A stretch of DNA of 6,401 nucleotides from Gemmatimonadota bacterium (GCA_003221085.1 QHUD01000068.1:1-6401), one strand, 5' to 3'. Shown: positions 1 through 5,191, numbered from the stretch's first letter. A program made the numbers and translations. The notes: a model not told the origin generated them from the letters alone.

Positions 1-230
1 AGGTAGAGCGCCAGGCCGGACATGGTGGGGAGCTGGACGTCGAGCAGCACCGCATCGGCGTGCTCCGATGCCAGCAGCTCGTACGCGGTCTCGGCTGAGG
101 CAGCCGCGAGCACGCGATAACCTTGGCGGGCCAGCACGCGCTCGAGCACCCGCCGCAGGGCCACTTCGTCCTCCACAATGAGAATGGTGGAGGGTGGACG
201 AGATGGAGGTGGCTGAGGGGTGCCGCTCAC
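1..230 (-). CDS. Response regulator, receiver domain (partial, C-terminus outside window)
   Basis: Seventy-six complete codons from a GTG start are visible; the rest lies beyond the left edge. After a Pro-rich leader of about 14 residues comes a classic CheY-like receiver N-terminus: strand ILIVEDE with the acidic pair E20/D21, then helix 1, then DAVLLDVQLPTMSG with the phosphoacceptor D64. This domain takes a phosphoryl group from a histidine kinase and switches an attached output or partner. The start GTG shares 4 bp (GTGA) with the stop of the upstream AraC-type gene, so the two are probably one mRNA and translationally coupled. Whether this is a stand-alone receiver or carries an output domain cannot be seen. 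The receiver assignment is secure; the start is set by the overlap rather than by a strong ribosome site. Confidence 0.95.
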   Translation of the reverse strand, partial: MSGTPQPPPSRPPSTILIVEDEVALRRVLERVLARQGYRVLAAASAETAYELLASEHADAVLLDVQLPTMSGLALY

Positions 231-1024
231 GACGCGGACGCGTGCGCGTGGCGCGGCGGGACGAACCCCTGGGCGATGCGCTCGAGCGCCTGGCGGGGCT
301 CGAGGGTGAGCCGCATTTCCCCGGCGGTGAGGCCGAGGTAGGAGCGGGCGTGCAGCTGTAGCGTCTTGGTCTGGGCGTAGCCGAGGCGCTGGGCGACGTC
401 TTCGATCGTGAAGCCCGGATCTTGAAGCAACCGATGCGCATACAGGACCCGAGCCGCGGCAAGGAAGTGGCGCGGCGACGGCAGGCCGAGGCGCGCGAAC
501 CAGCGCTCGAAGGTGCGGCGATCCACGCGGGCGCGCGCCGCCACCTGCTGCACCGTCTGCAGCTCGGCAGGGGCGCGCAGCACCTCTTCCATTACCCAGC
601 GCAGCTCGGTCGGCAGGGGTGCGAGCACCCCGGCCAGCTGGTCGAGCAGCTGCCGCGAAGCGGAGCGCGCCTCTTCGTGCGCCAGCACCTCGCGCAGCCG
701 GGCGGGGTGGTCGTCGAGGCGGGTGAACACGACGGCGCGGATACCCGACTGGCCGAGGGCGAGGAGCACGGCGCCGGTGGCGGGCGAGAGCGCCGTGTAC
801 AGGATGAGCGGGAGCGACGGAAACAGCATGCGCAACCGCTCGATCTCATGGGCGCTGGCGCCGCCCTCGAGCAGGGGATCGACCGCGGCCAGCTCGACCG
901 GGCGGGTCCGGATGGTCGCCAGGGCGACATCCCAGTTGTGGGCGTGCACCACGGGGAACCGCGGGGCGGCGGCCCGGCGCAGCTTGTGGTACTGCGGGGC
1001 GGGGACGGCGGCTAAAACGAGCAT
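227..1024 (-). CDS. AraC-family transcriptional regulator with degenerate receiver-like N-terminus
   Basis: The protein has 265 residues. Residues ~140-240 form the paired helix-turn-helix of AraC/XylS regulators: TVQQVAARARVDRRTFERWF is the first HTH and the segment from TIEDVAQRLGY (206-216) to LGLTAGEMR (230-238) is the second. Residues 1-115 read like a receiver fold. D49 sits where the phosphoacceptor would be, followed by PLLEGG; T77 in LILYTAL matches the conserved Thr. The N-terminal acidic pair is missing and the usual KP lysine region reads VVFTRLDD. It is therefore probably a pseudo-receiver that senses something other than phosphate, which is an inference. I chose the ATG at 1024; an in-frame TTG at 1048 lies inside the repeat pair and has no better ribosome site. 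No strong Shine-Dalgarno is seen. It is the first gene of an operon with the response regulator. Confidence 0.92.
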   Translation of the reverse strand: MLVLAAVPAPQYHKLRRAAAPRFPVVHAHNWDVALATIRTRPVELAAVDPLLEGGASAHEIERLRMLFPSLPLILYTALSPATGAVLLALGQSGIRAVVFTRLDDHPARLREVLAHEEARSASRQLLDQLAGVLAPLPTELRWVMEEVLRAPAELQTVQQVAARARVDRRTFERWFARLGLPSPRHFLAAARVLYAHRLLQDPGFTIEDVAQRLGYAQTKTLQLHARSYLGLTAGEMRLTLEPRQALERIAQGFVPPRHAHASAS

Positions 1025-1027
1025 AAG

Positions 1028-1063
1028 TGTCGCAAAAACGCCCCCCAATGTCGCGAAAACGCC
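1028..1063. promoter_or_regulatory. Pair of 15-bp direct repeats, 21 bp apart (likely regulator binding site)
   Basis: TGTCGCAAAAACGCC at 1028-1042 and TGTCGCGAAAACGCC at 1049-1063 differ at one base and begin exactly 21 bp apart, two turns of the helix. AraC-family proteins commonly bind such direct repeats through their two HTH motifs. The pair lies immediately upstream of the AraC-type start codon and abuts a candidate plus-strand -10 for the peptide gene. It is thus well placed for autoregulation and for control of the divergent gene. Binding by this particular regulator is inferred. Confidence 0.6.
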
Positions 1064-1074
1064 CTAACCCCCCT

Positions 1075-1083
1075 TGTTATGAA
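1075..1083 (+). promoter_or_regulatory. Candidate extended -10 for the small exported peptide gene
   Basis: TGTTATGAA reads as an extended -10 (TG-N-TATGAA). No good -35 exists 17 bp upstream; that position is occupied by the end of the second direct repeat, as expected for an activator-dependent promoter. Predicted start near 1090 would leave a leader of about 55 nt. Weak evidence on its own. Confidence 0.3.
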
Positions 1084-1144
1084 GCGCGACTTTGTCGGCG
1101 CTGCAGCAGCGCCTACTCTCACTCCCAAACGTCGTGGAGGCTTT

Positions 1145-1273
1145 ATGTCGCGCTCAATTCGCATCCTGCTGGCTGTGATCGTCGTGTCGCTCGCTTTCGG
1201 TGCCTCGGCGTGTGCTGATGCCACCGGTCCGTCGCACGGCTGCGATTACAACGGCAGCAACACCTGCAAGTGA
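1145..1273 (+). CDS. Small exported (possibly lipidated) Cys-containing peptide, 42 aa
   Basis: GGAGG at 1136-1140 lies 4 nt before this ATG, the best ribosome site in the window, so I prefer it to an in-frame ATG at 1079. Residues 1-7 carry Arg residues and 8-20 are a hydrophobic helix. ASAC (20-23) then looks like a weak lipobox (Ala rather than Leu at -3), with type I cleavage after ASA or ACA as an alternative. The mature part is only about 20 residues: ADATGPS, then a short tail with two cysteines spaced C-x6-C (C33 and C40) ending in Lys. I do not recognise a named family. It is the only confident plus-strand gene of the left half, divergent from the AraC-type gene and convergent with the TPR gene 27 bp away. 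It could be a secreted signal, a small lipoprotein or a processed peptide. Confidence 0.65.
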   Translation: MSRSIRILLAVIVVSLAFGASACADATGPSHGCDYNGSNTCK

Positions 1274-1300
1274 AGCGATGGCTGAGGTAGCCAAGGCTTA

Positions 1301-2551
1301 TCAGGGTTGGAGGTGAGCCAGTGCAGCGGACACCTCCCTGACGGCATCACTCCGGAAATCGGACTCCGCGGCTGTGTCCGAGCAGTTGCAGTCGCGGAGT
1401 CCACCCTTGATCCGCTCGATGCGGAACGTGAACTCGTGGAGCCCGGCCTGGTCGGCGATCTGTAGCGCGCTCGCCAGGAGGCGCTCGGCGCGATCGAACT
1501 GCCCGAATCGCGCCCGGCCGATCCCAGCCTTGAGCAGGTAGTCCACAAGAATGTTCGGCGGCATGTCCGCGCGCTGGGCATCGCATTGCTCTCGCCAGCG
1601 CTCGAACCCAACGCGATCGCGGCGGAACGACGCGCAGTGCATCAGCTCGATCATCGCATTGTCCAACACGTCGTGGGTTGCTCCGCTTCGTAGGACCTCG
1701 CTCAAGGCCTGCTCCGCGGCCACGGCATCCCCGACGAACAGGAGCATGACGGCCAAGTCACCGAGTACTCGGAGGCGGGACAATCCGTCCTGGTACAACT
1801 GGAACGCGCGCCATTCGTGCGGAATCGCTTCAGCGGGTTGGCCTCGCGTGCTCAGCGCCACTGCGATTTCCTGGTGTGCGCGTGCTTGGATATCCTCGTC
1901 CTCCTGGCGCTCGGCCTCTCCCAGGATTTCTCGGTATGCGTGCACTGCCTCGAGGAGATTGCCGCGCCCCCTCACGGCCTGGGCCCGCCCGATCCGGCTG
2001 AGCAGCTCCGAGTGCGTGTCCCCGATCGCTGCGGCCAGCGCTCCGCCTTCGGCGTAGGACTGCTCGGCCGCGTCGAATTCGCTGAGCTTGCGGTACACGC
2101 GCGCGCGCCGCAGTTGCGCCCCCACCGCGTCCGCCGGCGGCAGCGTCGCGCCGCCGACCTGGAGCAGCGTGTCGAGCACGTCGAGCGCCTCCTCGAGCCG
2201 CATCTCGTCTTCGAGATAATGGGCGTAGGCGAACAGGGCAGGGAGCACGAGGCCAGCGTTGTGGTCGCGGAAGGCGTCTCCCGTCCCACGCACCAGGCCC
2301 AGCAGATGACTCGTCTCCGTCGCGCCGGGCGGCAGGTCGCGGCAGCAGCGCAGCGTCGCGACGTACTGATAATGGAAAGCGTCGGGGTGGAGCGTGGCGT
2401 GCTCGGGGCCGAGCAGGTCCACCAGGCGCAGGGCGACGAAGGCGGCCCGACCGAGTCGCGGCTCCGGCGCCGACGGCTGGGACGCACCGGCCATCCGGTG
2501 CAGGAAGACGGCGTGGGGCAGGCCGGCGTGCTGGGGTGCTGGGTCCGTCAT
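1301..2551 (-). CDS. Tetratricopeptide-repeat protein, 416 aa
   Basis: The protein is soluble, almost wholly helical, and built of TPR-like helix pairs. The clearest are around residues 104-137 (ALFAYAHYLEDEMRLEEALD), 144-177 (RARVYRKLSEFDAAEQSYAEG), 184-217, 224-257, 264-290 and 340-373 (AGIGRARFGQFDRAERLLASAL). TPRs bind peptides or partner proteins. No HTH, kinase or signal peptide is seen, so it looks like a cytoplasmic scaffold or peptide receptor rather than a DNA-binding one. Near the C-terminus there is a Cys pair (C388, C390, in RDCNCSD). I chose ATG 2551 because the open frame upstream to 2764 overlaps the neighbouring gene's end and looks non-coding. GGTGGG just upstream is a weak ribosome site. 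It stands alone in its transcription unit, tail-to-tail with the exported peptide gene. Confidence 0.9.
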   Translation of the reverse strand: MTDPAPQHAGLPHAVFLHRMAGASQPSAPEPRLGRAAFVALRLVDLLGPEHATLHPDAFHYQYVATLRCCRDLPPGATETSHLLGLVRGTGDAFRDHNAGLVLPALFAYAHYLEDEMRLEEALDVLDTLLQVGGATLPPADAVGAQLRRARVYRKLSEFDAAEQSYAEGGALAAAIGDTHSELLSRIGRAQAVRGRGNLLEAVHAYREILGEAERQEDEDIQARAHQEIAVALSTRGQPAEAIPHEWRAFQLYQDGLSRLRVLGDLAVMLLFVGDAVAAEQALSEVLRSGATHDVLDNAMIELMHCASFRRDRVGFERWREQCDAQRADMPPNILVDYLLKAGIGRARFGQFDRAERLLASALQIADQAGLHEFTFRIERIKGGLRDCNCSDTAAESDFRSDAVREVSAALAHLQP

Positions 2552-2593
2552 CGCCCACCGTTCCGGTCGTTTGGGGTGCTCAGGGCGGGAGTT

Positions 2594-2599
2594 AAGATA
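2594..2599 (-). promoter_or_regulatory. Candidate -10 (TATCTT) for the TPR gene
   Basis: TATCTT on the minus strand fits TATnnT and would start transcription near 2587, about 36 nt before the ATG. No convincing -35 is present 16-18 bp upstream, where the sequence is a run of C and A. Position is good, motif support is modest. Confidence 0.3.
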
Positions 2600-2631
2600 G
2601 CGCTTTTTTGAGGGGAGCGACGTGCGGGGGG

Positions 2632-2669
2632 TCACGGCGTTCCGTGAGCCCCGGGGCGTGGCCCCGGGG
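2632..2669 (-). terminator. Two hairpins after the first coiled-coil gene (terminator-like, no U-tract)
   Basis: Eleven bases past the stop of the coiled-coil gene lies a perfect 9-bp stem, CCCCGGGGC with a 3-base loop and GCCCCGGGG (2649-2669). It is followed by a perfect 6-bp stem with a 4-base loop, TCACGG/CCGTGA (2632-2647). No U-run follows on the minus strand, so this is not a textbook intrinsic terminator. The first hairpin has an imperfect counterpart at the same place after the second paralogue, which supports a role in 3'-end formation or stability. Confidence 0.4.
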
Positions 2670-2679
2670 GGGGTGGATC

Positions 2680-2991
2680 CTAGTGGCGAAGCAAGAGGCT
2701 GATCACTCCGGCGCCCGTGCCGATCACGGCCAGCGCCGTGGGGGCCCAGAAGGCGAGCATCCATTTGAGGCCGCTCTTCACGCCGGCGAGCTCCTTCACC
2801 AGTTCGGCCCGGAGTTCGGCCAACCGTTGCTCGAGCTTGGCGTCGAAGCGCGCGAAGTTGAGCTCATTCAGCGCGCGGAGATCGGCCCGGTACGTCGCGT
2901 CCACCGCATTGAACCAGTCCACGAGCTCGTTCGCGATCTCCTCGCCGAACACGTCGTAGAACCGCTTGGATAACCTGGCTGTCACCGGCAC
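2680..2991 (-). CDS. Small coiled-coil protein with C-terminal membrane helix, copy 1 (103 aa)
   Basis: GTG start with GGAGGG 3 nt upstream. Residues 1-35 form a conserved head (TARLSKRFYDVFGEEIANELVDWFNAVD), 36-75 a charged amphipathic coiled coil rich in Leu, Glu, Arg and Lys, and 78-101 one hydrophobic helix ending in LLLRH. The layout suggests a tail-anchored inner-membrane protein with its coiled coil in the cytoplasm. It resembles the short hypothetical proteins I associate with LA_3696/DUF1640-like annotations, but that is from memory and no function is established. A paralogue lies at 5286-5621: residues 1-59 differ at only 4 positions and the last 26 at only 3. This copy has a coiled coil 8 residues shorter. 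Own promoter and leader, so apparently monocistronic. GTG in both copies supports the start. Confidence 0.87.
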   Translation of the reverse strand: MPVTARLSKRFYDVFGEEIANELVDWFNAVDATYRADLRALNELNFARFDAKLEQRLAELRAELVKELAGVKSGLKWMLAFWAPTALAVIGTGAGVISLLLRH

Positions 2992-3074
2992 GCGCCCTCC
3001 GGGAAGTGCACGGTGCCAAGCTAGCGGTCACGACCGGCGCGGCGTAGGCAAAAGGTTGCGGGAGGGCGCCGATT
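2992..3074 (-). promoter_or_regulatory. 5' leader with sequence complementary to the gene's own Shine-Dalgarno (copy 1)
   Basis: The predicted transcript begins near 3075. Its first 34 nt (3074-3041) are identical to those of the second cassette. Within it, GCGCCCTCC (minus strand, 3069-3061) is a perfect 9-base complement of GGAGGGCGC (minus strand, 3000-2992), which contains the ribosome site and touches the GTG. Pairing would bury the ribosome site and leave a loop of about 60 nt. The pairing is seen in the sequence; regulation by it is inferred. In the second copy 7 contiguous pairs remain. Confidence 0.5.
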
Positions 3075-3077
3075 ATC

Positions 3078-3111
3078 GCCGAGGATACGCTCGGCGGACC
3101 TGCCGAGTCAA
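3078..3111 (-). promoter_or_regulatory. Sigma-70-like promoter overlaid with three alternating half-sites (copy 1)
   Basis: On the minus strand TTGACT (3111-3106), an 18-bp spacer and TATCCT (3087-3082) form a good promoter. CTCGGC, GCCGAG and CTCGGC (3107-3102, 3095-3090, 3083-3078) alternate in orientation with 6-bp gaps, making two overlapping palindromes that cover the spacer and the -10. The gap sequences differ from those of copy 2 but the half-sites do not, so a repressor operator is plausible. Confidence 0.65.
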
Positions 3112-3113
3112 CG

Positions 3114-3155
3114 GCTCCCCGCTCCCCGCTCCCCGCTCCCCGGTCCCTGCTCCCT
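3114..3155. repeat. Heptamer tandem repeat next to the promoter (six units)
   Basis: Four exact GCTCCCC units (3114-3141) are followed by GGTCCCT and GCTCCCT. The array starts 2 bp upstream of the -35. Copy 2 has four units of a slightly different heptamer in the same place. Such heptads are typical short tandemly repeated sequences of intergenic DNA. Confidence 0.85.
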
Positions 3156-3178
3156 CTCCCGGTGTCCTCACCCCCTCT

Positions 3179-3208
3179 CCCCCCTCTCCACATGCGTGGA
3201 GAGGGGGG
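3179..3208. repeat. Interspersed palindrome, perfect 13-bp arms
   Basis: CCCCCCTCTCCAC, a 4-base ATGC loop and GTGGAGAGGGGGG form a perfect hairpin, preceded by a CTCACCCC-type pyrimidine run. A close relative lies at 5207-5233 and a decayed one at 5771-5800. REP-like intergenic element; it may also act as a transcription boundary between the flippase operon and the cassette. Confidence 0.75.
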
Positions 3209-3217
3209 ACGAGAGAC

Positions 3218-3271
3218 CTCGGCGTTGGTGCGCGAGTGAACTCGTGGCTCGGCGTTTGTCAGTGAACTGAC
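3218..3271. repeat. Tandem 30-bp repeat of small palindromes after the flippase gene
   Basis: CTCGGCGTT begins at 3218 and again at 3248. Each copy is followed by a palindrome centred on AGTGAACT: CGAGTGAACTCG at 3233-3244 and GTCAGTGAACTGAC at 3258-3271. The outer arm bases differ but remain self-complementary in both. It lies just past the flippase stop, so 3'-end hairpins with a 4-base loop or protein sites are both possible. Confidence 0.6.
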
Positions 3272-3286
3272 GCGGGTGCTGCGGCT

Positions 3287-4168
3287 CTAGCCGCGGACCG
3301 CGGCGGGCCTCCGGCCCGCCCACCACAGCGAGACCGCCCCGGCGCCCAGGTTCGTCCCCACGAGCTGCACCGCGTGGTGCAGCGTGGCGATCGCCACGGC
3401 GGCGGAGAGCGGCACCCCCGAGCGTGTAAGGCCGAACGCCAGCGCGGCCTCGTACACGCCCAAATTCGCGATCGAGACGGGGACGGTGATCCCGATATTC
3501 AAGAGCGCAAGCGCCAGCACGAGCTGCGGCGGCGCCAGCGCGGGCCCGATCGAGCCGCACAGCACGCCCAGCGCGACGAGCTCGGCGAGCCACGCGCCGA
3601 GACTGAAGCCCACGGCGGCAAGGAGCTTCGGGAGGTTTGTGAGGGCCGCGAGTCCGTGCATCAGCTCGCGCCGCATCCGGCTGAGCCAGCGGCGCGAGCG
3701 GGGCCAGATCCAGGCGACGCCCGGCAGCAGCAGCCCCGCGCCGCCGACGAGAGCCAGGGTGCCCGCGCCCGGCAGATCCACGCCCGCGCGCATCAGTCCC
3801 GTGAACCCCGCCAGGCCCGCGCCGACGCATAGGAGCACGAGCGATCCGGCGTCCACGATCTTGTCCGCGAGGATAGCGCCCGTCGCCGTCGACAGGCTGA
3901 GGGGCGCCGCGTCTTTCGCGGCTCGATGGACCAGGACGACCTTGAGCGCGTCCCCGGCGCGCGCCGGCGTGAACAGGTTGACCCATTCCCCCAGGGTGAA
4001 CGCGTGCGCTGTGCGAGCGAGCGTGAGGGCCACGTGGCGCGGCAGGATGGCCCAAAGCCGCAGCGCCTGCAGCGCCAGCTGACACAGCGCCAGCAGTAGT
4101 ACGAGGGCGATCGCCGCCGGCGGCACCGAGCTCAGTGTGTGCCACACGGCCGCAGCCTGGTGAATCAT
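3287..4168 (-). CDS. UPF0104 / flippase-like (lysylphosphatidylglycerol synthase TM-type) membrane protein, 293 aa
   Basis: The protein is strongly hydrophobic with about seven or eight membrane segments (around 19-40, 95-122, 136-156, 183-206, 213-233, 236-262, 266-286). Two hallmarks of the UPF0104/AglD/LPG-synthase transmembrane family are present: TPARAGDALKVVL near 67-79 after EWVNLF, and PVSIANLGVYEAA at 230-242. Members sit in the inner membrane and several are tied to movement or modification of lipid-linked substrates; this one lacks any fused transferase domain. The start ATG overlaps the stop of the radical SAM gene (ATGA), so the two are translationally coupled and likely act in one pathway. 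The substrate is unknown. The family is clear, but a specific flippase activity is not shown. Confidence 0.92.
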   Translation of the reverse strand: MIHQAAAVWHTLSSVPPAAIALVLLLALCQLALQALRLWAILPRHVALTLARTAHAFTLGEWVNLFTPARAGDALKVVLVHRAAKDAAPLSLSTATGAILADKIVDAGSLVLLCVGAGLAGFTGLMRAGVDLPGAGTLALVGGAGLLLPGVAWIWPRSRRWLSRMRRELMHGLAALTNLPKLLAAVGFSLGAWLAELVALGVLCGSIGPALAPPQLVLALALLNIGITVPVSIANLGVYEAALAFGLTRSGVPLSAAVAIATLHHAVQLVGTNLGAGAVSLWWAGRRPAAVRG

Positions 4169-5127
4169 CGACCCAGGCCCCGCAACGCGAGCTGCGCCAT
4201 GGATGCCAGGGTGTGGACCGGGCGGTTGTCGAGCGCCGAAGCGCGGTATGCGCACAACAGCGCGCAGCCCGCTTCGCAGCCTTTGGAGGCGCCGGACTGC
4301 TCGCGCAGGTCTCTTTTGGTGTATTCGACGATCGGCTTGTTGAGGCGGCCGCGTTGCGCCGAGCAGAACTGCACGTTGCCGAATTCGTCCACGTAGAGAA
4401 ACCGCGACCCCGCCCGGCACTTCCAGCCGGGCCGCCGGCCGGCGAGCAGCGCGGCGCCGTATTCCTGATCGAGCCGGGCCTGCAGGGTGCGGTCCACGTA
4501 ATGGCGCTGCCACAACTCGCCGTACTCCGGGCCGGTGATGGCGATCTGTCCGCGCGCGTCGTGCAGCAGGTCGATGGTCGCGGGGAACCCGAGCCGGTTG
4601 ATTTCGTCCAACGCCCGCGCGAATTCAGGCTTCGTCTGGTCGCACAGCACCATGTTGACGAACACGTCGAACCGGGCGAAGCGTCGCAACAGGACCAGTT
4701 TCGGCTGCAGCGTCTTGAGGGATTTCTGGATGTAGCCGGTGCCGTCGGGGGCGAGGGCGTCGATCGAGACTTCCATGTTGGCGAGCCCGGCGGCGTTGCA
4801 GCGCTCGATCAGGTCCTGGGTGAGCAGGAATCCGTTGGTGGTGATGGAGACCTGCGCGTGCCGCTGGGCGTACGCCACGACCTCGGGGAGCCGGGGATGC
4901 ATGAGCGGCTCGCCGCCCAGCAGGGCGATGTTGACCACGCGCAGCCGGTGCAGGGCATCGATGCGTTGCTCGAGCAGCGCGAGCGGGATGAACTCGGAGG
5001 TCTTGTCGTATTCGGTGCAGTAGCCGCAGCTCAGGTTGCAGCGGCGCGTGACGATGAGCTGGGCTTCTACCGGTGCATTCCGGAACAGGATCCTGAGGAC
5101 GGTCCGGACGGGGTGCTTGACCTGCAT
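4165..5127 (-). CDS. Radical SAM protein with C-terminal auxiliary-cluster Cys motif, 320 aa
   Basis: The canonical C30-NLS-C34-GY-C37 motif binds the SAM-cleaving [4Fe-4S] cluster. LLGGEPLMHP (69-78), SITTNGF (94-100) and EVSIDA (119-124) are the GGEP, TNG and strand-5 motifs of the radical SAM barrel. C-terminal cysteines C237, C255, C284, C288 and C292, around KCRAGSRFLYVDEFGNVQFC and a C-x3-C-x3-C ending, resemble a SPASM/twitch auxiliary iron-sulfur domain. It therefore probably performs a radical modification of a peptide, sugar or lipid. GGAG about 8 nt before the ATG supports the start. It is the first gene of a two-gene operon with a UPF0104 membrane protein, which hints at a lipid-linked or envelope substrate. 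HpnH-type and RiPP-maturase functions are possible but no hopanoid gene or clear precursor peptide is adjacent. Confidence 0.94.
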   Translation of the reverse strand: MQVKHPVRTVLRILFRNAPVEAQLIVTRRCNLSCGYCTEYDKTSEFIPLALLEQRIDALHRLRVVNIALLGGEPLMHPRLPEVVAYAQRHAQVSITTNGFLLTQDLIERCNAAGLANMEVSIDALAPDGTGYIQKSLKTLQPKLVLLRRFARFDVFVNMVLCDQTKPEFARALDEINRLGFPATIDLLHDARGQIAITGPEYGELWQRHYVDRTLQARLDQEYGAALLAGRRPGWKCRAGSRFLYVDEFGNVQFCSAQRGRLNKPIVEYTKRDLREQSGASKGCEAGCALLCAYRASALDNRPVHTLASMAQLALRGLGR

Positions 5128-5168
5128 GGTGCGCTCTCCGACAGGGTGAGCGCACGATGGGCGGGGGG

Positions 5169-5191
5169 TGTCAAGCGGAGTTCAAGAACTC
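5169..5191 (-). promoter_or_regulatory. Perfect -35 and adjacent palindrome upstream of the radical SAM operon
   Basis: TTGACA (minus strand, 5174-5169) is a perfect -35. The sequence 17 bp downstream, GCTCAC, is a poor -10. Three bases upstream lies the perfect palindrome GAGTTC-AA-GAACTC (5178-5191). A strong -35, weak -10 and adjacent dyad suggest a regulated promoter about 40-60 bp before the ATG. The regulator is unknown. Confidence 0.4.

Larger units (their letters stand above)
2680..3208 (-). repeat. Duplicated gene cassette, copy 1
   Basis: Coding region, leader, promoter, heptad array and flanking palindrome recur in the same order and orientation at 5286-5800. Conservation is patchy: head and membrane helix of the protein, a 34-bp block after the promoter, and the promoter itself are kept. 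The 40 bp between that block and the ribosome site, the coiled-coil centre and the exact heptad are not. Confidence 0.8.

Noticed and set aside
1079..1144. Longer start for the exported peptide
   Set aside because: It would place a 22-residue charged stretch before the signal sequence and ignore the strong ribosome site at 1136-1140; 1079 also overlaps the candidate -10.
1279..1293. TGGCT/AGCCA stem between the convergent peptide and TPR genes as bidirectional terminator
   Set aside because: Only 5 bp with no T-run on either strand; too weak to call.
2604..2609. T6 run on the plus strand as an intrinsic terminator
   Set aside because: No stable stem precedes it and no plus-strand gene reads into it.
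1817..2611. Plus-strand 264-codon open frame opposite the TPR gene
   Set aside because: Antisense to a clear TPR protein; composition is Arg/Gln/Gly-rich with no domain. A typical GC-rich shadow frame.
2552..2764. N-terminal extension of the TPR protein
   Set aside because: The added 71 residues run into the neighbouring coiled-coil gene and through two hairpins and are Arg/Pro-rich with no repeat character.
3114..3210. CRISPR-like array
   Set aside because: Units are contiguous heptamers plus one hairpin with no spacers and no cas genes.
3168..4145. Minus-strand 325-codon frame overlapping the flippase gene
   Set aside because: Same strand, wrong frame; Arg/Gly/Ala-rich low-complexity protein that runs through the palindrome. 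The UPF0104 frame has the family motifs.
1145..5127. Radical SAM enzyme as maturase of the 42-residue peptide
   Set aside because: They are nearly 3 kb apart on opposite strands with unrelated units between, and the peptide has a signal sequence rather than a leader typical for such substrates.
5178..5191. LexA box reading of GAGTTCAAGAACTC
   Set aside because: The half-sites are in the wrong order and spacing for either GAAC-N4-GTTC or GTTC-N7-GTTC sites.
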